From positions 186,001-250,000 of the forward strand of contig CDRNVI010000143.1 in the NCBI GenBank assembly GCA_977017575.1: 64,000 bases of DNA. Reading direction: 5' to 3'. This DNA is from Paramoeba atlantica. Taxonomy: Eukaryota > Discosea. Both the position numbers and the translations under genes were made by a program. The notes under the pieces are model-generated. The model was given only the letters and a program-made list of their open reading frames with translations, was not told the DNA's origin and did not search any database. Numbering within the stretch: position 1 is the first letter of the stretch; the number at the start of each line of letters is the position of its first letter. Shown one piece after another: positions 54,986 through 64,000 of this stretch.

Positions 54986-55660
54986 TTTTTTTTTCTTTTT
55001 TGAATCTTTAAAATTTCATTTTTTTAAAAAATATAAAAATCAAATTGAGAAAAATATATTTTTTTTAGTCAAATAAAGAAAATTAGTTTTGTTTCTGAAA
55101 TTGATTTTAGTTTTTTGTTTGTTTTTGTTGGTTTTTGTTTAATTGCTTCATTTCACCTAAATTCAAAAACAAGAATCTATTATCTTCTTTCATAAAAAAA
55201 AAAAAAATTCTTTTGCCCTTCTTGTTAAAGTAATTTCATTGTAAAATTTAAAACTTCTAGTTTATGACTCCATTTTTTTTTATAAAACCTTTAAATAAGA
55301 AAAGTTAACTCTTTGTTAAATTTTAATAAAGTAATATTATTGTTTTTATAAAAAATTGATTCTTAATAGTCCAAATGAAAAAGAATGAATAATAACTTTT
55401 ACAAATGTAAGTTGTTTTTTTCAAATTGACTAACAACAAAACAGAAAACTTTCCAAGACCTGGGGTAACCTGCTTTTTGGAGTGAAATCAAAGATGTGAA
55501 AACATTTTATAAAGATTGAATCTTTTCAAATTGATAAAATTGTTAAATATGTGTAAAAATGTAATGGAAACCAAGTTTTATTGATTCAAACCACCCTCAA
55601 AGATTGGATTAATACCACTTTCTTAAAAGCAATCTTTTTCACTTGGATTTATTCCTTTGT
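54986..55660. other. AT-rich spacer, no gene
   Basis: Very AT-rich DNA after the satellite; no frame worth reporting. Confidence 0.5.
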
Positions 55661-55663
55661 TTA

Positions 55664-55851
55664 GAGTGAAAAACAACTTTTTCTTATTGATTTAGAGCCA
55701 CTTGAGGCAGAGAGGTGCAGTTTGTTTGAAGAAAAGCTAAAACAAAATGCAAAAGAATTGCAAGAAAAGATTGATGCTGCTCACTTTCAATTGATCATGA
55801 ATATTAATGAAACTGATTTTAATTGCAAAAAAGATACTGAAAAACTCAAGG
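55664..55851 (+). pseudogene. Candidate coding exon, coiled-coil-like
   Basis: A 62-codon open segment (EKQLFLIDLEPLEAERCSLF, EEKLKQNAKELQEKID, FQLIMNINETDFNCKKDTEK) preceded by TTTGTTTAG, a possible 3' splice site, and followed by CTCAAG/GTTGTT, a weak 5' splice site. It stands out from the AT-rich surroundings by codon-like composition. Could be an exon of an unseen gene or a repeat fragment. Confidence 0.3.
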
Positions 55852-56207
55852 TTGTTTTAATATATAATTGCTCTTATATATATTGTTCCTCTTGAAATGA
55901 ATTCTATATTACTTTAATGCTCATAGTTGGTATTATTGGATGGAATCTTTCAATTTTTACAATTATTAAAACAATATCCTTTGTTTCAAACTTAGAGGTG
56001 ATGTATAATCTCTCAATGAATGAGTGGTATTATGTAATATCATTTTCATCACCAAATATCAATAATAAGTTATTTTCTTATTAAATTGATAAAATTCTTG
56101 TTCTAAAAGTGATTATAAGATGTTGATTTTTAGAGTTCAAAGATAATACCAAAGCTCTTCTTATCTTAAATAGTTGTTTTGCTTATAGTGTTACAAACCT
56201 TCAAGCC

Positions 56208-58396
56208 TTAACTTGTAATTTCACAAAGTAATTCATTTAAAGTATAATTTTTTCTAGTATGGGTTTTGAACATTGCCTTGGTAAGAATTATACAATCTCC
56301 AACAATCATAATCTCTTTTATCATTGATTTAACACTTTGTATCCCTCTCAAACAGCTTGTAAATTCACCAATATTGTTAAAGCCAAAAGGAATGGTTTCA
56401 AACCCACCACATATCTCTCTTTCTTCCCTGAAAACTGCAAAACCTGCACCCCCTAAATGAGGGTTTGTATGTCTTGAATCATTATAAAACATTTAAAAGC
56501 CTTTGAATTTAAAACTTTTCTTTTCTTTAGATTCTTTCTTGGTTTGAGTCCTTAGAGGCCAAGGGAGGATTTTATTCTTTCTCAGGATTTTTTTGAAAAT
56601 TTTTTTAGTATATTAGGCTGATTTAGTTCCTTTTGTACACACTGTGAGCCACAAACTCAGCAGGGCAGCACTCACCACAGAGGTTTCTTGCCTGGTAAGA
56701 TACTTTGAGACAAGACCACACACTCTTAGTTTCTTGCCAGTTGAGTACTTTCAGCAAAATACATTTCCTTCCCCTTGCTTGAAGAAGACCCTCAGCCACA
56801 GAGCATTTTTCCAGTAGATGAAATCATAACTCCTTTTCTCAATGGCAGCTAAGCAACAACTTGAATCTTAGTTTGAGAAGTGAGACAACTTGTTTCTTGT
56901 AGATAGCTCTTTTATTAGGAATTTAAGTAAATTCCTCTTGAGCTGAGGTCTAATTGCATGAGTCAAGTTGTACATCACACATTCAGCTCTTTCTTCCCCC
57001 ACATACAAGTCTTTGATTTCAATTGGAATTATTTGAGACATATTGGTATATACAATACAAGTGGCCTGGCCAAACACAACTTTGGAAGAAAGGCTTTGGG
57101 CTGCAATGAAAGCATCCTTCTGCATAGCTCCAATGGAGAGAGGACTCTGATAGTCACTCCTTATTGGTGGACAAGAGGTGAAAAGAGTCCAATTAAAAAC
57201 AATGGAGTGGTGTAGTTGAGGATTTGAGTCTAAAGGGGATAGCATAAAGTAAGAACAGAGGTTTTAGTGTTGGCATGGCACCCAGGGCTGAGCAGATGGA
57301 TTTCCACATCAAAGAGGTGACAGATTTTAGGATCAACTTGAATCTCACTAAGTATTCCATACATGGAGTTAGATAGGTATTGACCATCTTCACTCTTGAG
57401 CAAAAATTCCCACCTCTCTTTTTAATTGCTGTTCCAACTTTCTTCATCTTTTGGACCACCTTTTCCCAATCTTTGAGAGGAGATAACCATTTACTCAATC
57501 TCACTCCCAGTTTCATCACCACAGTAATTGGGTCTTGCCATCTCAGACCAGGGGCCTACTGGTTTGTAAGACTCAGTTGAGAGGACAAAGCACTTATTAA
57601 AGTTCAGTTTAGCTCCAGTCACTTCTTCATATTTCTTAAAGGTTGGAGTGAGAGAATTGATGGTTTCAGCTTGCTGAAGCACCATCCCCAAATCATCCAT
57701 AAAGCCTGGCAGATCTTGGAGGTTGTGTTTCTTCTTCAGACTCACAAGGAGGATGTCAAACACAATCACAAACAATAGAGGGGAGATTGGGCATCCTTGT
57801 CTAACTCCTGTCCATCTTTGGATTGATTCTTTGGTGCCTGCCCTCTTGGATCCACCAATATTTGGCAGCCAGGTTACATATTCACAAAGGACTTTCTCAA
57901 CAACATAGATTGCTTGAGGGGGGTGTTCAAACCTTTGAGAATATGAAGGAGTGCATCACAATTCACATAATCATATGCCTTGCAAAAGTCTGTTTGGAGG
58001 AGAGTCACATCTTTCCCCTCTGCCAAAGCTTTGTAAAAAGAGTCATATACTGATTCTACTGCTTCATCAATTGATCTCCTGAAAATCCATAACCTCACCT
58101 GCTTGTTGAATTAGTTCTACCCACATATCAAAGTACTTCTCTTGTGTTGTCTTATACAAAGAGAAGGGAATACCATCAGGTCCTGTGCTGGTGTTGTTGG
58201 TTCTCTGAAGTAGTTTATTGACTTTCTTCCTGTCCACATCATGTTTCTCAACTGGAGGGAAATGAGGTTGGTGGTCAGCAATCAGTTCATCAAGAGAATC
58301 TTTGTTATATGATCTTTCTGTGCTGAGAAGACCCTCCCAAAAATCCTTAATTGCTTTTTTAACCACATTATCATCATGAGAGATCACCCCATCCAT
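56208..58396 (-). pseudogene. LINE with RNase H domain (decayed)
   Basis: Minus strand, in order: STGPDGIPFSLYKTTQEKYF (RT start), TLLQTDFCKAYDYVNCDALL (first catalytic Asp), then after a shift RWTGVRQGCPISPLLFVIVF, LPGFMDDLGMVLQQAETINS (catalytic D-D), TGAKLNFNKCFVLS, VVMKLGVRLSKWLSP, then a thumb and linker, and at 56492-56208 an RNase H-like domain (MFYNDSRHTNPHLGGAGFAV; EFTSCLRGIQSV; IMIVGDCIIL). Part of the RT between 58100 and 58080 is deleted. An RNase H domain points to the I, Tad or related clades, not R2. No endonuclease half is present upstream, so it is 5'-truncated. Confidence 0.78.
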
Positions 58397-58519
58397 GATT
58401 ACATGTTGCTTTTAACAAAAAAATAAAGACCATCTTTGCTCCAAGTTAACAGATCTGTCAGGTTTGTCTGAATGAGTGTATAGTGGTGTGGTTCTACAAA
58501 TTGACTTCTAGTTGAATGT

Positions 58520-58711
58520 TTATTCAGAAAGAAACCATATTTTTTTGGAAATGAACATCATATAATTGGTTGAGGGGAGACTAGAGTGATATTTTTTCTT
58601 GAAATTGTCAAGGGAAAGTTCCATCCTCTTAAAATTCCTGAAATGGGCTTGTTCAAGTTTCAACCTCCATCAGGTTTTGGAGTGAAAACTGTTGGTTTAA
58701 TGCTTTACATG
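58520..58711 (+). pseudogene. piggyBac transposase fragment
   Basis: Codes FFLEIVKGKFHPLKIPEMGL and KFQPPSGFGVKTVGLMLYM, matching the piggyBac copy at 62.4 kb (FFLEIVEGKSHPSEMGLPKF; PPSGSGAKTVGLMLRM). It stops where the terminal repeat of the next element begins. Confidence 0.85.
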
Positions 58712-59052
58712 AGAGTGAGCTTAAGCTGCACTTGCAATCATAGTGTTTTTAGGATTGAAGTGACTTCAAATATTCCTTTTGAGCCTTCAAAAAAAATCTG
58801 ATGTTATATCCATATGTTCACTCTTGTGGTCTCTTTTCTGATTTGTTTGTTTTTTGGTTGAATGAAGATGGTGAAGGTTGAAGAAATGGAACAAAAAAGA
58901 AAAAGAAAAAGGAAAAAAAGTGTGTGTTTATTATTCTTTTGATGATTGGATTGTTTGATTTGAAAGAAAAGGTTATGCATAGAAGTTGAAGGTGATGATG
59001 TTGTGAAAGAGAAAAAAAGAACCTGTTTTGTCAATTGATCCAAACAGAAACT
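58712..59052. mobile_element. Part of the terminal-inverted-repeat element, inserted in piggyBac
   Basis: Inverted copy of 30690-31025: GAGCTTAAGCTGCACTTGCAATC-like end, GAAGTGACTTCAAATATTCC, CACTCTTGTGGTCTC, TGAAGATGGTGAAGG, and at the far side TTGATCCAAACAGAAAC. It begins exactly at the break of the piggyBac frame, so the break is an insertion event. Its other half is missing. Confidence 0.75.
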
Positions 59053-59220
59053 CTTTCACCAGAGACTCCCATTCCTGGATGTATTCTCAGTGATCTTGAC
59101 TTGACACTGATTGTTTGAAGAAACTCTGATTCAAGTTCTTCTTCTTCTTCTTCTTCATTGTTTGGGTCAATGCAACCTGATGTAAGCTCATGAAGAAAAC
59201 ACTGATCACAGTAGTCTTCA

Positions 59221-59890
59221 ATGTCTTTGGCTGAACATTGGAAAACTTTTGAAAGTGAAAAGAATTGGCCAGGGACACAAGACTTGGTCCTCCCTCATCT
59301 CAACTTATGGCAACATATAGCTTTTGAAATGTTCTCAAGTAATTGCATGAACCTGGTCCAGTGGTTTGCTCAATCTGATCAAACCCCTCCACCACCCAAA
59401 AGGAAAAGAGAAGAGGAAATCAACCTCCAAGCAGCAAAGAAGCAAATGCTGACACAACTCAATGAAATAATTGAGAATTGTAAGGACCTTGATGAACTCA
59501 AAAGAAAATTGGACAAACAAAAATGATTCAACTGTTACTGTTCATCATGAGCAAGATGACAGTTTCACTCTCATCATTGGAGATCTGGAAAGAGATTTAT
59601 TTTGAAACTTTGCTCCCCTGCTTAAACCAGACAAGAGTCATCAGAAAACATGAGTCAACTTGTTCCCTCAACAAACAGTCATCATTTTGGGTCTGAGGTG
59701 TTGCATGGGTCAACTTGTTCTCCAGTGTGCACTCCAAGAGCCCATGTCACTCAAGGCTTCAGCATTGGCCAAAACACTGAGTATGCAATTGATAGGTCAA
59801 CTTTGTATAAGACATTTGTTAATGCATTGATGGATCAACTTTCAATTTCAGTCTCAAACACCAGGCCACTCAAGTGGTGATGCTCTCACT
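59221..59890 (+). pseudogene. Unassigned transposon-like protein
   Basis: MSLAEHWKTFESEKNWPGTQ, then LVQWFAQSDQTPPPPKRKRE and a short coil (NLQAAKKQMLTQLNEIIENC) to 59526, then other-frame protein-like text (GSEVLHGSTCSPVCTPRAHV; STLYKTFVNALMDQLSISVS) to 59877. No CpG in most of it. Could be part of a mobile element; not recognised. Confidence 0.35.
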
Positions 59891-60700
59891 GAACCTTATC
59901 TGGAATGGAGGAGGATGTTGAGTGCACACACCCATGCCAAAACCAAATGTAGGGCACAAAAGAGTCACCCAAAAGATTAATGCTTTATCTGAGCAAGACT
60001 TAGTTTGAATAACTGATGAACAAACTCCTAAGGAGAGGGGTAAGGACAAGCAGAGATATTGGAGAGGAGACAAAGCAATAGACCTGAATTGAACAAATGG
60101 CTGATTCATTTTGTAAACAAATGAGAAATCTTCTCTTGAATGGAATATTACCAGAATCAAAAATAGAAGCAAAGAATAATCAATTTTGAATTTCCAATCC
60201 TGTGTCCACAAGTTCATCTTGCATGATCTGACATCTTTAAAGTAAATTAAAAACCAGAAGAGAAGAAGGCAAAGAAGAAGGAAGGGGTAAGACAAGAGTG
60301 GATGAGGGGCAAAATGGGGTGCACAGGAGATGGACAAAAAGTGCACACATCATCAGAAGGAATGCAATATCTCAAAAGATATCCTTGATCAAAGAATTTA
60401 AGCACTTTCTGCACATAAAAAGCACTCTTGTACCTCATCATTGTAGTCACCATGATCAAATTCAAGCATGGTGTGGAAGACCAGCTTGTGGAATTAATGA
60501 GGGGAATAGGGGGAAATGGAGAAAGAGAATTTAGGACTTGAGAAAGAAATAAAAGAGAGAGAGAGACACATGAGAATGGAAAGGATGAGAAAGTGAAATT
60601 TGATTTAGGAGAAATCTTCAATCCTATCAATAAGAACAGAAGAAAATGATTCTCTAACACCAACTTTAGGAAATCCAAGGATCTTGAGAGGTGGATGTTA
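59891..60700. other. No gene recognised
   Basis: CpG-poor, moderately complex DNA, probably old repeat. Nothing assignable on either strand. Confidence 0.35.
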
Positions 60701-60859
60701 TCAAATGAGGAGGTTTAAGGAGATTTCAAAGAAAGTGATGAAGAAATATGAACCCAAGAGGAGCAGACTAGTAATGCCAATCAGCTCAGTTGGCCAAAAG
60801 GATGAATATTTCCCCCCTTGATAAGGGTCACTGAGATCCTCAGGGGATGCAAGGGGGGG

Positions 60860-61330
60860 TTTGAATATTGAGACCTTTTGTCAAGCCACCTTTTGGGCAG
60901 TTAAGAGGAAGCAGCCAAGAACCTATTTGAATGTTGAATTGGCCCAATTGGTTCAGATTGCAATCAGAAAGAAAAGAAGATGGAAGATTGAGATCAAAAT
61001 AAGGGGGGGGGTTTTGGAGTTGGCTTGAGAAACTCTACTCCAAAAGGGGAAGAGACCAAAACCAAGGATAATCAAGAGGGATAAACAATGGAAAAGAAGG
61101 CCAGAGAAAGTACTCAAGAAGTATGCAAAGGAACAGGGCAAAGAGGAGACTTCACCAACAGCAGCATCTCCAGCCTTTTTGTACCAAAGAGAAAGATTGA
61201 TCTGAGATATGTGAACCACACACAGCACAAAAACTGTGAGACTCTGGGAGAAATGTTTCACCATCTTCCAAAAGAAAAGGAAAAACCAGAAAAAAAGAAA
61301 AAACCAGAAAAACCAGAAAAAAAACAAATA
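60860..61330 (+). pseudogene. Basic protein relic with in-frame TGA
   Basis: One frame reads IETFCQATFWAVKRKQPRTY, LAQLVQIAIRKKRRWKIEIK, QKGKRPKPRIIKRDKQWKRR and RLWEKCFTIFQKKRKNQ up to a TAA near 61330, broken by TGA codons (three seen) and no TAA or TAG. Strongly basic. Family not recognised. The piggyBac element follows directly. Confidence 0.35.
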
Positions 61331-61339
61331 AAATTGTTA

Positions 61340-63868
61340 AACTCTCCAGAAAATCAGGTTCCTTTCAGGCCAAAAGACTAATTAGGTCCCTATTTTTGAC
61401 TCTTTTTTTGAAGCCACTGGTGGGTGGAGGGGAGATTTTTTTTGATAAACTTTTTAATAAAGATCTTTTAAACAAGAATATCAAGAAATATTTGTCCAAA
61501 TATTGTTTTTTGAAAAAAAAAATTGAGTCACCAAAAAAAAAAAAACATCATTTTTCAAAAGGACTAATTAATCCTCAGTCATGTGCCTGCTCATATGGTC
61601 AGCAAAGCAACCTGAACAAAAAATGAGTGTTTGATCACAGGAGCAATAGGTTTGAACTTTCTTTGTACAATTTGTCCTATTGCATCTACTCTTCTGGTAC
61701 TCTTGTCTGGCTTCAGTCCAATTACCATTTCACCAAACTCCAGCAAAGTTGGGCTTGATCATCAGATGATGTTCTACACGAGTTGGGAGTGGTATTCGCA
61801 GGTTATAGCCTTCATCCAAGGGATGATTCTGAGAGAGTAAACCTTGGGCAACCTCAAAACGAAATTCTGCAAAGGAGAGCTCTTTGGCTTGGGGGAAAAA
61901 GTGCTGAAATATGAGGAAGGCATTGACTTCCACAACTACAAGAATGAAAGCAAACTGCCTGTGGACCCATTTTTTGGTCTTCCAGGAACTCTCCAAGGAG
62001 AGAGAACCTTGCCTCAGTTGGTTGTGATCATCCACACAATGCCTGGTTTGATAGTAAAAGTCAAGAGGCTGAGTATATCACAGGGAGAGTCTTTGGCCTT
62101 CAAGCTTGCAATTTCGTGGGCAACCAGTGGGAAAAGAAGTTCCCCAGGTATTAATCATTATAGAAGAGTGATGAACATCTTGGAAAGCCTCCACATAGAA
62201 TTTATAACCTCTCAGAGATCCTTTCTTCACTTTCACACATAACCAGGTTCCTTCTCCTTGAGGTGTGCAACAATCTCTTCCCCTGGAATTCCTTTGGGCC
62301 AATATCGTTTTTTCTTCACAACTGAAGTACAATACAATCCCTTCTCAAAGAAGTTGAATACAACCTTCCAACACACAAAAACCACTATCCAAAGCAACTA
62401 CTCGACCAGTTCCCCAAATTCCCTCAGTCATTCTAAGCATTAAACCAACAGTTTTCGCTCCAGAACCAGATGGAGGTTGAAACTTGGGCAGGCCCATTTC
62501 AGAAGGATGGGACTTTCCTTCCACAATTTCAAGAAAGAATATCACTCTAGTCTCCCCACAACCAATTGTATGATATTCATTTCCAAAAGGATGAGGTTCC
62601 TTCTGAACAAACATCCAACCAGGAGCCCATTTACAGAACCACACCACCATAGACTCATCCAGACAGACCTGCCAACTTGGAACAAAGATGGTCTTCATCT
62701 TCTCGTTAAAAGCAGCAATCAGGGGTTGAATTTCCCACATACGGTCTGTGTAAGAGGGTTTTGCAGAGAGAGGAGCAAGTTTAAGAGAGGAGACAATCAT
62801 ATCAAACTGATTTCTACTGATATATTTCCCAAGATAAGGCAGTGTACCACACAAGGAAGATCCAGCTGAATCCTTTGAAATTCGAAAAAAATCCCTTCTT
62901 TTATGTCCTGGGTAGAAAGACATAATCTGGCACAAGGCAATAAAATCAAGCATTTCAGCTTCAGTGAAGTTCAAAGAATGGTTAAACTCATTTTTGTTGC
63001 TTTCAGCACATCAGTTTTTAGAAAGGTTAGAGGCAGAACTTGGAGAAAAATATCGAGGGGAGTGGGGACATAAACAGCATCAAAGCGAATTCTTGTACAG
63101 GCCTTGAAGTCTTGTGCTCCTATCACAGCACGAGCATCAGTTGTTGAGGAAGACGACTCAGAAACACAAAGGAAAGATCATTTTCAACGAGTTCTGCTGC
63201 ATTGTCTTCCCCTTCCTCCTCAATATCAGAGCAAGATTCAGTATCTTCATCATCAGTATCAGATGAGCCCAAAACAGGCACAGAGGTTGTTGATGCCTGG
63301 GATGAACCAGAACTTGATCCTCCTGAGCCAGAAGAGGATGATGAAGATGAAGATGGATGAGTTGAAGTCCCACAACCCTCTGAGACATCCGCTTCTCCAA
63401 CAAACTTCAAATTTTCAGGGAGAGCCAGAAGGTAATCATTCTGGAAGACAGGAGAATGAAGCAAAACTACCATCTGAGATTTCCTGTCATAGTTCTGAAG
63501 TTCCACCCTTTTCACCCTGAGTGAAGAGAGAGATGCTCCTTGATATTGGTCACCAAAATGTTTCCTTAGAAGATGAGAAGGGCAAAGGTTCACAGCTTTG
63601 CAGAACCAAATAGTATCCTCCTTCAATTCTTCAATTCTTGGAGAAGTTGATCCAGAACTCATTTTTCTCACCACTGTAACTTTTTTCATTCAGACTTTCT
63701 GAGAAAGGCATTGTGATGAAAATCAAGAAAAAACCTCAAAGAAACACAAAAGAAAGTCAAAAAAAAAAAAAGTTCAAAAATGTGCTTTATTTTGGCCAAC
63801 AAACAGGAGCCTAATTAGGCCCAAAAAGACTAATTAGGCCCCCCTGGAAGGAACCCGATATAATATTG
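61340..63868 (-). mobile_element. piggyBac-like element, copy 2
   Basis: A transposase-bearing element bounded by the inverted 13-mer GGTTCCTTYCAGG (61356-61368 and, inverted, 63843-63855). TTAA occurs outside each end in the same context (TTGTTAA at 61333-61339 and 63866-63872), fitting the TTAA target of piggyBac, but 13-16 unlike bases separate TTAA from the 13-mer. AAAAGACTAATTAGG lies just inside at both ends in the same orientation. Confidence 0.65.
61730..63689 (-). pseudogene. piggyBac-like transposase, copy 2
   Basis: Minus strand. N-terminal part 63689-63123 (Ser/Gly-rich and acidic: GSGGSSSGSSQ, DTDDEDTESCSDIEEEGEDN). Then ARAVIGAQDFKACTRIRFDA and LNFTEAEMLDFIALCQIMSF; WQVCLDESMVVWFCKWAPGW (first catalytic Asp); QKEPHPFGNEYHTI; RVVALDSGFCVLEG (second Asp); FFEKGLYCTSVVKKKRYWPK with GIPGEEIVAHLKEKEPGY; GSLRGYKFYVEAFQDVHHSS; PLDFYYQTRHCVDDHNQLRQ; KKWVHRQFAFILVVVEVNAF; SFAEFRFEVAQGLL. 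Frameshifts at about 63130, 62975, 62375, 62280, and one in-frame TGA (62078-62080). The enzyme cuts and pastes at TTAA. Nearly full length, recently lost. Confidence 0.85.
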
Positions 63869-63872
63869 TTAA

Positions 63873-64000
63873 CCAAAATAAACCTGATCAAATTGTGCAA
63901 TATCTTGATGTAATAAATGAGGAAATATATATATATTTGTTCTCATTCTCACTTCTAATCTAAGAGAAGGAAAGAAAAGATTGAAGAAGAGATAAAAAAA
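63873..64000. other. Flank of piggyBac, no gene
   Basis: AT-rich tail with a TA run (63930-63941). Confidence 0.5.

Noticed and set aside
55200..56200. Centromere or replication origin from high AT content
   Set aside because: Composition alone is not evidence; no further signal was seen.

Overview
The window is nuclear DNA of a eukaryotic protist. It carries eukaryotic-type tRNA genes with internal A and B boxes (two with introns beside the anticodon), two 5S rRNA genes, a scrambled piece of 18S rRNA gene, a polyubiquitin gene and many eukaryotic transposons. The 18S pieces read like an opisthokont or close relative. Old repeats have lost CpG while tRNAs, 5S, polyubiquitin and the youngest LINE keep it, which suggests CpG methylation. 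An ichthyosporean-like organism would fit, but that is inference; the lineage cannot be fixed from this window alone. The DNA is AT-rich and full of one-sided purine or pyrimidine tracts, which create many long but meaningless open frames.

Layout. 0-30 kb is a tRNA zone with 13 intact tRNA genes and three broken ones, scattered singly on both strands among dead transposons: a tyrosine recombinase with a Gag-like zinc-knuckle region (2.3-4.8 kb), a hAT transposase (4.8-6.1 kb), an R2-like LINE sitting inside a tRNA-Phe gene (11.8-15.5 kb), a second tyrosine recombinase relic (to 20.1 kb), a DDE transposase relic (24.9-25.5 kb) and a piggyBac-like transposase (25.9-27.6 kb). Three tRNAs (Lys, Ser, Ser) lie between inverted arms of a repeat whose inner part is an array of the palindrome TCGACNGTCGA. 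30-46 kb holds a terminal-inverted-repeat element, a 640-base uninterrupted purine run, the fold-back 18S fragment, polyubiquitin, 3 kb of purine-then-pyrimidine DNA, and a PB1-domain coiled-coil gene. 46-64 kb starts with the second 5S gene, followed at once by a large LINE with an N-terminal zinc finger and a restriction-like endonuclease; then come an unknown two-exon gene or relic, a 193-bp satellite, an RNase H-bearing LINE, and two piggyBac pieces.

Only polyubiquitin and the PB1 gene look like intact host protein genes. The rest of the protein-coding material is decaying transposon sequence, broken by frameshifts and by in-frame TGA codons, and I noted no in-frame TAA or TAG in the same conserved stretches. 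The strongest observations are the R2-like LINE splitting the A box of tRNA-Phe, a shared 12-base motif directly upstream of almost every tRNA gene, a 44-bp hairpin found four times, the tRNA cassette between inverted repeats, and the TGA bias.
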